From: Gemmatimonas sp.
GTDB lineage: Bacteria; Gemmatimonadota; Gemmatimonadetes; Gemmatimonadales; Gemmatimonadaceae
Direction of reading: 5' to 3'
Length of the DNA: 64,000 nucleotides
Assembly (NCBI RefSeq): GCF_031426495.1
Contig: NZ_JANPLK010000059.1
Location: 248,001 to 312,000, forward strand
Part shown: positions 52,881 through 63,100 of the stretch, in pieces
Layout: every line of letters begins with the position of its first letter
Numbering within the stretch: position 1 is the first letter of the stretch
The notes under the pieces: generated by a model
Told to the model about the DNA's origin: nothing
Seen by the model: the letters and a program-made list of their open reading frames with translations, nothing else
Database searches by the model: none
Translations under genes and position numbers: made by a program

Positions 52881-53579
52881 TTACGACGTGCGACGCTTGC
52901 GCTGCAGCATGCCGAGCGCAACCAGCCCGCTCGCCATCAGCAGATAGGTTGACGGCTCAGGAACTACCGAAGTCGTACCACCACCAGCAGCGGTGCCGAT
53001 CGCGAACGACTCCTGACCACCTGACACGTCCGTAAGCGACGCGCCCACACCGATCATTGCGGTCGGATTTGCGGCGAGTGCCGCGTTGAACAGTACCTGA
53101 TCGCCCGCCGACAAGCCGAACAAGAACCCGTAATTCCCGGTCCCCGGCAGCGTGTTGTTGAGCGTGAGCGGCGACGTGAACGCCGTGCTGGTGAACACCT
53201 GCGTGTTACCGCTGTACAGCCGCACGACCGCGTTGTTCACTGTGATCGTGTTGTCGTTGCCCGGCTCCGCCGCATTCAGAAACAGACGGAAATTGCTTCC
53301 CGTGAGCCCTGGAAACGCCGATGCCAGACGCAACTGTGACTGACCCGTCTGCACGTTCGCGTCGGCGAATCCGCAGCCGGTCACACCCGTGGGTCCGATG
53401 CAGCCTGATTCGGCGGTCGTGCTGCCCGGAGACTGCAGCACGAGCACCGTAGCCACGGCACCCAAGCCGCCGCCGCTTGCTGCCGATTGCCCGAGCAGCG
53501 TGAGCTGCGCGTGCGCTTGCGCTGGTACTGCGGCAAACATCGCCGCCGCGATCCAGCCCAGCTTGTGAGACTTCTTCAT
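52881..53579 (-). CDS. PEP-CTERM sorting-signal protein
   Basis: From ATG 53579 (MKKSHKLGWIAAAMFAAVPAQAHAQ) the product is 232 residues. After the signal peptide comes a Gly/Ser/Thr/Asn-rich secreted region of low complexity, ending in VPEPSTYLLMASGLVALGMLQRKRRTS: VPEP, a hydrophobic helix and an RKRR anchor, the PEP-CTERM signal. Such proteins are cleaved by exosortase and linked to exopolysaccharide or biofilm matrix. No exosortase gene is in the window. Upstream frames extending to 53796 are unsupported. Confidence 0.92.
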   Translation of the reverse strand: MKKSHKLGWIAAAMFAAVPAQAHAQLTLLGQSAASGGGLGAVATVLVLQSPGSTTAESGCIGPTGVTGCGFADANVQTGQSQLRLASAFPGLTGSNFRLFLNAAEPGNDNTITVNNAVVRLYSGNTQVFTSTAFTSPLTLNNTLPGTGNYGFLFGLSAGDQVLFNAALAANPTAMIGVGASLTDVSGGQESFAIGTAAGGGTTSVVPEPSTYLLMASGLVALGMLQRKRRTS

Positions 53580-54003
53580 GGAGCACCCTCGTGTACGAGT
53601 GAAACGACATACGGTACACGCACGTGACCCGAAGCTCGACTGCGTGCGCACCGAACGTGCACGCAACGCAAGTTCTGGCCCGCCGCTGCACGTGCGTGAT
53701 CGATGTCGCTAACCACTCACTCATGTACGACACTACGTCGCGGTGACGGTGTTGAGCTCGGATGATCCGGGCGTGTGTTCCAGGTCGTTGCCACACGCGA
53801 CCTCATCTTGAACGGTCGGGCCGAAATCACGGCCGGACACGTCAGCTTTACCGAATCGTATTCATTGTTCGAGCAGAGCCTCTATGACTACGATGTGCTC
53901 ATCGCGGCGAAGCTCGCGGAGCTGCTCATTCTTTGTGAACCCGCAAAGTGCTCGGAGTGGCCACCCCGGCGACGTCGCCGGGGTGATCTGCACTCAGGCC
54001 GTA
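53580..54003. other. 424-bp intergenic region with a hairpin near its right end
   Basis: The left part should hold the promoter of the PEP-CTERM gene. A + strand frame from 53775 reads MFQVVATRDLILNGRAEITAGHVSF and could encode about 50 residues, but its continuation runs through the hairpin at 53962-53985, so I do not call it a gene. Nothing else is supported. Confidence 0.4.
53962..53985 (-). terminator. perfect 24-bp palindrome, probable terminator
   Basis: CACCCCGGCGAC joined to GTCGCCGGGGTG forms a perfect 12-bp stem. It lies 19 bp downstream of the stop of the minus-strand gene at 54004-54399. No T-run follows on either strand. Confidence 0.55.
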
Positions 54004-54399
54004 TCAGGCCGCGGGCGCGTCTTCGTCGTCTGCCGGAAGTTCGGCGATCTCTTCCTCGATCTCGGCCACGACCTCTTCCGTCTCAGCGTCCATCTCGATG
54101 ACGTCGGAGCCTTCATCGCTGGTGGCGGCGGCAGCCTGCGGCGCGGGACGGCTCCACTTCTTCACCACCGGGGCGGCGCGACGCTCGAGCAGATTGTCGT
54201 AGTAGGCGACCATCCGCTGCTGCACCACTTCGAGCGTATCATCGGGGTCCGCGCGGAACGGCGCATGGCGCTGATGTTGTTCGGTCGAGACTTCGAACCA
54301 CCACCACGGATCCGGTCCCGTTACGCGCGACGCGGCCACACGACACTGAAACGTCCGACCTCGGTCAACGAAGGAAAATTCCTGCAGTACGTCCGACAT
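54004..54399 (-). CDS. small protein of unknown function with acidic C-terminus
   Basis: The 131-residue protein starts MSDVLQEFSFVDRGRTFQCRVAASRVTGPDPWWWFEV. It has an N-terminal beta-like domain (residues 1-65) rich in aromatic residues and a linker (KKWSRPAPQAAAATSD). The C-terminus is strongly acidic (MDAETEEVVAEIEEEIAELPADDEDAPAA). No export signal. No family recognised. A start two codons earlier (54405) is possible. Confidence 0.6.
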   Translation of the reverse strand: MSDVLQEFSFVDRGRTFQCRVAASRVTGPDPWWWFEVSTEQHQRHAPFRADPDDTLEVVQQRMVAYYDNLLERRAAPVVKKWSRPAPQAAAATSDEGSDVIEMDAETEEVVAEIEEEIAELPADDEDAPAA

Positions 54400-54520
54400 G
54401 GGCAAAACCTTCGCTGATGGGCGTCAAAAAAACTTCTTCAGAAACGTAATCGATCCCCCACGCGGGAAGGAGGTACCCCCGGGGAAATCGGTCTGGAAGC
54501 GGTCCCGACGTTGAACCGGC

Positions 54521-56338
54521 TTACTTCGCCAGTTCGCGCACCACGCCACTGAGCAAACGCACCTTGGCAGCATCGCTGGATGCGGCGACGTCCTGCACCA
54601 GCGACGCGGCGAGCGCCGTCAGCGCCGTTCGGCGCGGGCCGCCGCTCGACTGCTCGGCCGCATCGAGCGCACCACGGACGGCAGAAATCCGTGATTCCGA
54701 CAGGCCCTTGTCGCGCTGCAGTTGATCGACGTAGGCGCGCGCGACCGAGAAATGCGCTGGCCATACGATTTTCGTCTGAAGCTGGGCGTTGAGTTCATCG
54801 CGCGTGATCAGCTTCGCCGCGTCGATCTCGTTCTTCGACAGGAACTCGCTGGGCTGCAGCGTGAAGATGTCGAGTCCGCGGGCGATCTCAGAGCCGATCA
54901 GGTGACCATTGTACCAGTACACCGACCAGAAGCCGGCTAGCGTGATACGTGACGGGTCGATGGGCCCGCGATCGAAGTACGCAATCTCCTGCGGCTTTGC
55001 GGGATTGGTGAAATCGAACACCGAGATGCCACCCTGATACCAGGCCTGCGCCATGATGTCGCGCCCCGGTACAGGGATGAGCGAGCCGTTGTGCGCGACG
55101 CAGTTCTCGGTGCTTCCCTGCGCGGCGGGCAGCTTGTAGGAGCCGGCCGGCTTGAGCTTCCGATTCACGTCCAACGTAAAAATGGCGTCGGCACCCCACT
55201 CCGGCTTGTCCGTTGCACGGCAGCGCGCCTGCGTTCCACCGCCCCATTCGTCGGTGAACAGCACTGTCTGGCCATCGTTGCTGAACGTGGCCGAGTGCCA
55301 GTACGCGAAGTTTGGGTCGATGACTTCGTCGATGCGCTTGGGATTGGCAGGATTCGAGATATCGAGCAGGATCCCATTGCCCGAGCAGGCGCCGGCGGCG
55401 AGGCCGATGTCCGGATACGCTGTGATGTCGTGACACTGATCGGTGCGGTCGGAATTCTGCGTGCCGCGGCCGTGATCGCCGCCCTTCCACAATCCCGCGA
55501 CCTTCCCCGACGCATCGGCGAAAATGCGCGGCATGTTCACGACCTTCGCGTCCTGCGGCGACGCCAGCGGCACCTTGATCACTTCGATGCGGAACAGCGC
55601 CGTGCTCGTGTCGTCGGGACTGCGCACACAACCAGCCAGCTCATTCGGCGAGCGTACGCCACCGGTGCCCTGCACGTAAACGTAGACATTGGCCTTGTCC
55701 TTCGGGTCGGTGACGAGCGTGTGCGTGTGCGAACCGCGGCAGGTCTGCACTGCCGCAATCTGTTTCGGTGCATCCAGGTTCGAGATATCGAAGATGCGCA
55801 CGCCCATGAAGCGCGCTGCGCTCACCGTGTCGGAAACACCCTGCGTACCGCAGTCGAGACGGCCGCCGCCGTCTTCGACCGACATGAACAACAGGTTGCC
55901 GTACACCGAGGGGTCGCCCTGACCGCCCTGACACACGACGGCGGCGCGTCGTTTCGGCGCCTTGGGATCGCTGATATCCCACGCCTGCCATCCGTGCCAA
56001 CCGCCCTGAAACACGAGGTGCTTCTGGAACGCGAGATCCGAGTTCGCGAAACCAAAATCCCCGAGATCCCGGGGATTGAACCAGCCCTCGACCTTCGGCG
56101 TGCTCGAGACGAGTTCGAGATGCTTGATCGCTTGCTGCGCGTCTTTCACGCCACCTTTGAGCGAGGCGCGCGGGTCGGCCGTGCGGACGCCCTGCGCCGC
56201 AACGGCAGTGGACAGCACCGCGAGCGAGAGCGTGAGCGACAAGGCAACCGGAATGCAGCGGGTCGATGAACGAAAAAGTGGCACGAAAGACGTCCTGATG
56301 TGAATGGTGGAACCGGGAGGCGTGCTCACTTCGACCAT
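54521..56338 (-). CDS. LVIVD-repeat secreted protein
   Basis: The 605-residue protein has a signal sequence after an N-terminal extension (CIPVALSLTLSLAVLSTAVAAQ). LVIVD-type beta-propeller repeats follow: GGWHGWQAWDISDPKAPKRRA, FMGVRIFDISNLDAPKQIAAVQT, GILLDISNPANPKRIDEVIDP, GISVFDFTNPAKPQEIAYFDRG. The last about 100 residues are helical. Such propellers may bind carbohydrate or protein partners outside the cell. The start overlaps the end of the DUF305 gene by 13 bp, so the pair is co-expressed. Confidence 0.8.
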   Translation of the reverse strand: MVEVSTPPGSTIHIRTSFVPLFRSSTRCIPVALSLTLSLAVLSTAVAAQGVRTADPRASLKGGVKDAQQAIKHLELVSSTPKVEGWFNPRDLGDFGFANSDLAFQKHLVFQGGWHGWQAWDISDPKAPKRRAAVVCQGGQGDPSVYGNLLFMSVEDGGGRLDCGTQGVSDTVSAARFMGVRIFDISNLDAPKQIAAVQTCRGSHTHTLVTDPKDKANVYVYVQGTGGVRSPNELAGCVRSPDDTSTALFRIEVIKVPLASPQDAKVVNMPRIFADASGKVAGLWKGGDHGRGTQNSDRTDQCHDITAYPDIGLAAGACSGNGILLDISNPANPKRIDEVIDPNFAYWHSATFSNDGQTVLFTDEWGGGTQARCRATDKPEWGADAIFTLDVNRKLKPAGSYKLPAAQGSTENCVAHNGSLIPVPGRDIMAQAWYQGGISVFDFTNPAKPQEIAYFDRGPIDPSRITLAGFWSVYWYNGHLIGSEIARGLDIFTLQPSEFLSKNEIDAAKLITRDELNAQLQTKIVWPAHFSVARAYVDQLQRDKGLSESRISAVRGALDAAEQSSGGPRRTALTALAASLVQDVAASSDAAKVRLLSGVVRELAK

Positions 56339-56886
56339 GTCGCCAGCAGTCGCTGCATGCGGCGGATCTCCGCACGCTGGTCGGCATCGATGTCATTGAT
56401 GAACTGCAACAGCATCGGCGCCTGCGCCGCACCGGGCACGCGGCGCAGGTCGGCAACCATCTGCAGTGCGCCGTCATGATGCTGAATCATGAAGCGCAGG
56501 AACAGGCGGTCGAACGCCAGATCACGAGCGGTCGCGAGCTCCGCCAACTGCTCGGCCGACAGCATCCCCGGCATGGTCCGCGTGGTGTGCGTGGTGTGCG
56601 TGGTGTGCATCTCGAGCGACGCGCCACGGTCGGCGAGCCATCGTTGCATGACCGCCAGCTCGTCCTGCTGCGACACCTCGATGCGCTCGGCGAGCAGGTG
56701 AAGGGCCGCGCGCGAGGTGTGCGTCCGCACCATCGCCGTCATCGTAACCGCCTGCGCGTGATGCATGATCATGCCTTGCATGAACGCCACGTCGGCGGCT
56801 GATACCGCTTGCGCTGACACCGCCGGAGCGACGGTTATCAGCGCAAGCGCGACGATCGCGCACGGTGCAACTCGGGAGAGCGTCAT
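56326..56886 (-). CDS. DUF305 secreted protein with a His-Thr-Thr repeat insert
   Basis: The 186-residue protein starts with a signal peptide (RVAPCAIVALALITVAPAVSAQ). It holds two DUF305 halves: FMQGMIMHHAQAVTM and LRFMIQHHDGALQMV, each with the paired His and Met residues typical of this ferritin-like family, often found with copper genes. Between them lies a MHTTHTTHTTRTM insert encoded by three tandem 9-bp units. It overlaps the LVIVD gene start. Confidence 0.87.
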   Translation of the reverse strand: MTLSRVAPCAIVALALITVAPAVSAQAVSAADVAFMQGMIMHHAQAVTMTAMVRTHTSRAALHLLAERIEVSQQDELAVMQRWLADRGASLEMHTTHTTHTTRTMPGMLSAEQLAELATARDLAFDRLFLRFMIQHHDGALQMVADLRRVPGAAQAPMLLQFINDIDADQRAEIRRMQRLLATWSK

Positions 56887-56909
56887 GACCCGAAGTACCC
56901 CGCTCCGAC

Positions 56910-58490
56910 TCAGTTGCGTCGCCGTGCCGACCAGTGAATGGCCGAGATCCGCCAGCCAAGTGCCGTCCGTCGCGCCACCACGAGTTCCGCACCCGCCGAG
57001 TCGACGGCACGGTCACGGAACGTGCCCTTGGTCACCGAGGTGGAGGTGCTGGTGGCCACGTCACCCTGTACGAGCACGCGGAGCGGCGCCCGTACGCTCT
57101 TGATCGCCTTCGCGAGGGCGATGTCGGCGGGCAGGTGATGTGCACGGTAGTCTGCCACCGTTTCCACCGACCCGCTTTCCAGAATCTCGGCGTCGTCCGC
57201 GAGCAGGCCGATCGCCGCGACACTGTCGCCCTGTGCGAGTGCGTCGTGGAAGCGGTGCACCAGGGCGGCCACGTCGGCGCTGTCGTTCGCTGCCGGCGCC
57301 GTTGCAGGCATTGCCGCAGGCGTAGCCATGGCCGCCATGTCGTGGCCCGCGTGCTCACCACCAGCAGCAACACCGGCCGCCGCTGAGCCGTACGAGAAGC
57401 CCTTCATGGCGCCCGTTTCCCAGTCGTGCGTCATCACGGCGCCGTAGGTCACCGACGGGGTCGGCAGCGCCGGCAGGAATCCCGCCGACATTCCGCCCAT
57501 GTTTTCGATACCCATATGCTTCGACATCGCAAGCCAGGCGGCCACCGGCATCACGTACGAGGTGTCGTCGCGGTACAGGCGGGCGGCGCGCAGGATCTCG
57601 GCACGCTTGGCGCTTCGCGGCACGGCGTCGTTGGTCAGGATGTCCGACACCACATCATGCATCGAATGCAGATTGTCGAAAATGATGGCGGCCTCCGGGA
57701 AGCGCGCGGCGAAGGCGGGCGCGACGGCCGCCGTCATCGGCATCTGGTACGGCAGGGCTTTGGGCGCGCCGTCCACCATCTGCCAGAATCGCGCAACCGT
57801 GGCGCGCACGCCCGCTTGTTTCGCGGCGATCGTGTTGCCGACCACGAGCGGTTCGTACAGGCCGATCTGTAGCCAGTGATATCCCCAGATGAGCCCATTG
57901 AACTTCGGATACTTCTTGCGGAACGCGAGCGAATACGACTGCTCCTGCATCAACGCCATCGTCTTCGGCTTCGAGCTGAACGCCACGTCGGGGCGGCTCT
58001 TGTAGTAGGTGATGAGCCGCTGTGCTTCGCGGTCACGCTGAGCATCGCTGAGGCGCTCGTCGGCGAGCACGTCGTACAACTGCCGGTGGAGCAGATGTGC
58101 CCAGTCGAACATCACCTTGGCTTCCGGCGCGAGCTGTGCGTACTTGGGCTCGATGGCCGCCTCTTCGAGCGGCACGCGCGGCGGCTTCACCAGCACGGTC
58201 TTGGTGAGGAAGTCGAACTCCTTTTCCTCGAGGCGAGACGCGGGCGCCTTGGGCTTCGTCCAAAGCGTTTCGTACAGAATCGCGTGGCCGTAGTCGAAAG
58301 CATTGAACAGGCGGTCGGCCGACGCGTACTGATTGCGAAACGTCCAGTTGTGCGACGCCTGCAGATAGAATTGTTCGTAGGTGGTGGTCCACTGGGCCTG
58401 CGCCGTACGCGGCGTGGCGAGCGAGGCCAGCGCCAGGGCGGTGCCGACGAGGCTGTGAGCCAGAGCGCGGTGTGAGCGGAAAAACGTCAT
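56910..58490 (-). CDS. secreted protein of unknown function with C-terminal SnoaL-like domain
   Basis: The 526-residue protein has a signal peptide (LVGTALALASLATPRTAQAQ). Residues 35-370 form a helix-rich domain with many conserved-looking aromatic residues (TTYEQFYLQASHNWTFRNQY, VMFDWAHLLHRQLYDVLADE, NLHSMHDVVSDILTNDAVP) that I do not recognise. A linker with EHAGHDMAAM follows, and then a SnoaL/DUF4440-like domain (ADVAALVHRFHDALAQGDSVAAIGLLADDAEILESGSVETV ... GWRISAIHWS). It is 23 bp upstream of the DUF305 gene on the same strand. Confidence 0.7.
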   Translation of the reverse strand: MTFFRSHRALAHSLVGTALALASLATPRTAQAQWTTTYEQFYLQASHNWTFRNQYASADRLFNAFDYGHAILYETLWTKPKAPASRLEEKEFDFLTKTVLVKPPRVPLEEAAIEPKYAQLAPEAKVMFDWAHLLHRQLYDVLADERLSDAQRDREAQRLITYYKSRPDVAFSSKPKTMALMQEQSYSLAFRKKYPKFNGLIWGYHWLQIGLYEPLVVGNTIAAKQAGVRATVARFWQMVDGAPKALPYQMPMTAAVAPAFAARFPEAAIIFDNLHSMHDVVSDILTNDAVPRSAKRAEILRAARLYRDDTSYVMPVAAWLAMSKHMGIENMGGMSAGFLPALPTPSVTYGAVMTHDWETGAMKGFSYGSAAAGVAAGGEHAGHDMAAMATPAAMPATAPAANDSADVAALVHRFHDALAQGDSVAAIGLLADDAEILESGSVETVADYRAHHLPADIALAKAIKSVRAPLRVLVQGDVATSTSTSVTKGTFRDRAVDSAGAELVVARRTALGWRISAIHWSARRRN

Positions 58491-58505
58491 GAGATCGGCT
58501 CGTGG

Positions 58506-59351
58506 TTAGCGACGGGGAGACCAGGGCAGTCCAAGCGACACGGCGGCACCAGCGGTGAGAAACCAACCGGCGTCGGCTCGCGAGAGTCGGTAGCCACCAC
58601 CGCCATCGACGGCGAGTCGTGGACTGACTTGATAGCGCGCGCCACCCGCCACGTCCCACGCCTGTGTTTCGGCCGCATCGAGGGGCTGCGACGTCACCAC
58701 CTCGGCGGTCAGCAGGAGCGAACGCAACGGCAGCGTCCGATCCACCGCGATGCCGACGTGCCACCGCGAGAGTTCGGCCGACGCGGTCGTTCCGCTGCCG
58801 GCAGATGTCGTACTCGGTGCGTCGCCGATCGTCACCTGCCCGTTCAGGTGAAAGCGCGCCCACGGGAAGGTCTTGGTGGCGATCGCCTTGAACGATGGAT
58901 AGGCCTTGTCGGGCGCCATGGCGCCGACCGGGAGCAGCACATCCGCGACGACGGCGAGCGCGGGAAGTCGGGTCTCAGTGTTCAGGTTGTAGAGCACCGA
59001 CGCGTCGATGCCGCCGAGCGCGGTGCGCCGCGTCCCGGCCACGCCTTCCACATGTGCGATGGGAAATCCGATCTCCACCTGGGTGCGTGGGAAGAGGCCG
59101 ACGGCGAACTCGGGTTCAATACCCCAGCGGTAGCCGCCACCTCGGGCACGCTCAAGACGAAACGGCGCCAGCTGTAGTTCGACCGCGCGTCGTTCGATGG
59201 CATAGGCGTCTTCAGTGCGGACGGGACGTCCGGCATCGGTGTTGTAGTAGTCGGTTTGCGCCGAGAGTGACGCCAGGGGCGCCGACAGGGCCGTGATAGC
59301 CACAAGTAGCCCTTTGGCGCCGAAGCGTGGGGCGTTGATCAACGGATTCAT
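58506..59351 (-). CDS. outer-membrane-barrel-like protein
   Basis: From ATG 59351 (MNPLINAPRFGAKGLLVAITAL) the product is 281 residues with a signal peptide ending near LSAQ. The rest shows alternating polar/hydrophobic strands with turn-like Gly and Asn (RTQVEIGFPIAHVEG, ASVLYNLNTETRLPALAVVADVLLP, RWHVGIAVDRTLPLRSLLLTAEVVTS, GWFLTAGAAVSLGLPW), ending in a C-terminal strand. The layout fits a small outer-membrane beta-barrel of unknown transport role. It lies 15 bp upstream of the SnoaL-containing gene. Confidence 0.68.
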   Translation of the reverse strand: MNPLINAPRFGAKGLLVAITALSAPLASLSAQTDYYNTDAGRPVRTEDAYAIERRAVELQLAPFRLERARGGGYRWGIEPEFAVGLFPRTQVEIGFPIAHVEGVAGTRRTALGGIDASVLYNLNTETRLPALAVVADVLLPVGAMAPDKAYPSFKAIATKTFPWARFHLNGQVTIGDAPSTTSAGSGTTASAELSRWHVGIAVDRTLPLRSLLLTAEVVTSQPLDAAETQAWDVAGGARYQVSPRLAVDGGGGYRLSRADAGWFLTAGAAVSLGLPWSPRR

Positions 59352-59492
59352 GGGAGGGACAGAGGCGAGCGGTGCGCGACCGCGCAGCGCAACGGTGAGC
59401 GGATGCTCGCGCCTGACGCAAAGGGCGCGGGCGGGCATCGGCAGCGATGGCGTGGAGACGGCTCGATCCGGAGAAACCGGAGGGCCGGACGC

Positions 59493-59933
59493 TCAGCCTC
59501 GCGGCGGCGGGGGCTCGGGGGCGATGTCGAGCGACACGGGCCAATCGGCCACGTGCAGGGGGCGGTGCACATCGACCGCGACATCGACGGTCGTCGCGGC
59601 CACGGCGGCACTCATGACGCCGACCACGGTGCAGGCCATGGCCATAGGACAGGCCGCCGGCGCGTGCGAGTGCTTAACCGGCACCGGCCGGGGGGCAGGG
59701 TGGGCCGTGTGCTCGTTGCCGGCGGTGCCGGGTGCCGACGCCTCGTTTACCGCTGCGGCATGTGCTGCATGTTGTGCTGCGTGATGCTGATGCAGATCGG
59801 CGGTGGTGGCCACGCGGGCGGGCGCGTCGAGGATGGCCGTCCGTTCACAGGCCGCGCCGGCGGCAGGGAGCACTCCCTGCAGTAGCTGCACTCCGAAGAG
59901 CGCGAGGGCGGCGATGCGTCGGCGGACGTCCAT
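59493..59933 (-). CDS. small His-rich secreted protein
   Basis: The 146-residue protein has a signal peptide (RIAALALFGVQLLQGVLPAAGA). The mature part is rich in His and Ala (ATTADLHQHHAAQHAAHAAAV, GNEHTAHPAPRPVPVKHSHAP) and contains CPMAMAC. Such composition suggests weak metal binding in the periplasm. The end is Pro-rich (PEPPPPRG). It precedes the barrel-like gene by 141 bp on the same strand, and together with DUF305 hints at a metal-linked cluster. Confidence 0.6.
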   Translation of the reverse strand: MDVRRRIAALALFGVQLLQGVLPAAGAACERTAILDAPARVATTADLHQHHAAQHAAHAAAVNEASAPGTAGNEHTAHPAPRPVPVKHSHAPAACPMAMACTVVGVMSAAVAATTVDVAVDVHRPLHVADWPVSLDIAPEPPPPRG

Positions 59934-60117
59934 ACAGTGGAACGTAATGACGCATGCCCGAGAGGGGTATATGCGGAATACCGACCATCAGGCCGATTTC
60001 TTGCACAATTCTTGCGCAAGCGAGTACTGCCGTACGCCGCCGGTCGCGCGCCCCGACTGATCACGTTTCGTTTTGCATCGTCAGCATGCCGTACGGTGCC
60101 GGAGTACCATTGTGGCC

Positions 60118-63100
60118 ATGAATCAGCGTGACGCGACCAGCCCGGCCCCCGATCCGATCGCCTTCCTGGCGGGTGGCGGTGCGATGGGAGGCCTGATCCG
60201 TTCAATGGAATGGGCCACCACGCCGCTCGGGCCGATCGACTCCTGGCCGCAAAGCCTGCGCACCACCGTCAACATCTGCCTGGCCTCCGATCTGCCCATT
60301 TGCGTGATCTGGGGGCCAGGTCTCGTTCAGTTGTACAACGACGGCTATCGCGTGATCTGCGGTGGTAAGCATCCGCGGTCCATGGGGCAGAACTTCCCCG
60401 AGTGCTGGAAGGAAGCCTGGCCAGTGATCGGCGACGCGCACGATTTGGCCCTCACGGGCGACACGGCCTTCCTGGAGACGCAGCGCATCTTTCTCGAGCG
60501 GCACGGGTTCCTCGAGGAGTGCTTCTTCACGTTTTCCTTCAGCCCGATCCGTGAGGAAGCAGGTCTGGTCGGCGGCCTGTTTCACCCCGTTATCGAGATG
60601 ACGACCAAGATGCTCGGCGAACGCCGCACACGCGCGCTGCGTGATCTGGCCGCTCGCACGAGTCAGGCCAAATCGGTCAACGAGGCCCTCGCGTTGGCTG
60701 CGCAAACGCTGGCCGACTTCGACCTCGACTTGCCGTTCGTTCAGCTCTACGCGCTCGACCCCAGTGGGCATCTCGTGCTTCTGGCCGGTTCATCCGGAAT
60801 GAGCTCTGCCGAGGTCGATCGCTCGAGCACCGTTGAGTGGGAAGCGACAAACCACTGCGTGTGGCCCATCGATGAAGTACTGCGCTCCGGATCGACGGTG
60901 CAGGTGGGCGACGTGCGCGCGCGGCTGGGTGATGTGCAGTGCGGCCCATATCCGGAATCGCCGACGACGGCGCTGGCTCTCCCCATCATTCCGCCTGGCG
61001 CCAAGCGTCCGACTGCCGTGATGGTGGCCGGCGTGAGCAGCCGATTACCACTGAACGACAGTTATCGGAGCTTCTACGACCTCGTGGCGTCCGCCGTCAC
61101 CACGGCGGTCGCCAATGCCCATGCGTTTGACGAAGAGCGGCAGCGCGCCGAGTCGCTGGCAGAACTCGACCGCGCTAAAACGGCGTTCTTCTCCAACATC
61201 AGCCACGAGTTCCGAACGCCCCTCACGCTGATGCTTGGGCCGGTCGAGGACCTGCTGGCCGATCGCGAAACCGAACTCACGGCGACCGTCGCTGATCAGC
61301 TTGAGGTCGTCAATCGCAATGGTCGGCGATTGCTGCGACTCGTGAATTCACTCCTCGATTTCTCGAGAATCGAGGCCGGGCGGGCATGGGCCACCTTCGA
61401 GCCGACCGACGTGGCGGCCCTGACCCGCGAGCTCGCTAGTGTCTTTCGGTCGACGATCGAGCGGGCCGGGCTCACGCTGACGGTTGATTGCTTGCCACTT
61501 GGAGCACCGGTGTTCGTGGACCGGGACATGTGGGAAAAGATCGTGCTCAACCTGCTGTCAAACGCCTTCAAGTTCACCTTCGCGGGCGACATCGCCGTCT
61601 CCATCCGTCGGTCCGGCGACCACGCGGAACTCGTCGTTCGTGACACGGGCACCGGTGTGCCGGCTGCGGAAATGCCTCGGCTGTTCGAGCGATTTCACCG
61701 GGTGGAGAACGCGCGTGGTCGAACGCACGAAGGCAGTGGGATCGGACTCGCGCTGGTGCAGGAGCTGCTCAAGCTGCACGGAGGCACGATTTCGGCCGAG
61801 AGCAGTCTCGGCGTCGGCACGGCCTTCACGGTCCGCGTGCCGCTAGGATCGGCGCACCTGCCCGATAACCAGATTCGACCGGATGGCCAGTCCGCCGACG
61901 CAGGAACGCGGGCCACGGCGTTTGTCGAGGAAGCGCTTCGATGGCTGCCGAACGATACGGAGATCAGCACGGCAGGGCCCGGAGTTACCGAGGCAATGTC
62001 GGCCGTGCGCACCACGGTGGAGTCGGCCGATGTCGACGACCGCCCGCTGGTGCTGGTCGCTGACGACAACGCCGATATGCGACAGTACGTCGTGCGTATC
62101 CTGGCCGAGCAGTTTCGCGTCGATGCCGCGCAGGATGGGGAGTCCGCGTTGGCCGCTGTCAAACGGCAGCCGCCTGACTTGATTCTGACCGATGTGATGA
62201 TGCCGCGGTTGGACGGCTTCGGCTTGCTGAAGGAACTGCGCGCCGACCCGCGTACGCGCGGAGTGCCGATCATCATGCTCTCCGCACGTGCCGGTGAGGA
62301 CAGTCGCGTGGACGGTATGGAAGCCGGCGCCGACGACTATCTCGTGAAGCCATTCAGCGCCAAGGAGCTCCTGGCGCGCGTCTCGGCGCACTTGCAGATG
62401 GCGCGTTTGCGTCGTGAGGCGAGCGCCTCACTGCGCGAGGGCGAGGAACGATTGCGGATGGCCCTCACCGCGGCGCGGATGGTGGCGTGGCGGTACGACG
62501 CGTCGAGCGGAAAGTTCGCGGCGTCGGACAACGCCGACGATGTCTTCGGGCGCACCTCTGATTCCCCGCTTGATCACATCGAGCAGCGATTCGCGCTTGT
62601 TCATCCCGAAGACGCGGCGCAGTATCGCGACACGGTGGCGCGCGCTGTCGCGGACGGCGGAAGTTATCTGAGTCAGTTTCGCACCATCCGGTCCGACAAC
62701 GGTGGCGTCGTCTGGCTGGAAGAGCGCGGGCATGCCGTGGCGCACGTGCCGGGCGAGAGCGTGCGGCTCGTGGGCGTCGCCATGGATATCACCGAGCGAA
62801 AAGGGGCCGAGGACGCGATCCAGTCCAGCGAGGGTCGGACGCGCACGATTCTGGAGTCGATTCCCGACGGATTCATGGCGATCAACGCCGAGTGGCGGTT
62901 CACGTACATCAATGCGGCGGGCGAGCGCCTTCTCGATCGGATGCCGGGTGATCTCATCGGGAAGTCGATCTGGGAAGAGTTTCCCGCTGTGGTCGGGAGC
63001 GAGTTCGAGGAGATCTATCGACGGGTCGCACTCCAGGGCGTGGGCGAATCCTTTACCGCCTTCTACCAGAGTCTCGACCGCTGGTACGAAGTGACGGCAT

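Noticed and set aside
53775..54101. A 108-residue + strand gene
   Set aside because: The first about 50 residues look protein-like, but the frame crosses the perfect palindrome at 53962-53985 and runs antisense into the gene at 54004; no ribosome binding site was seen.
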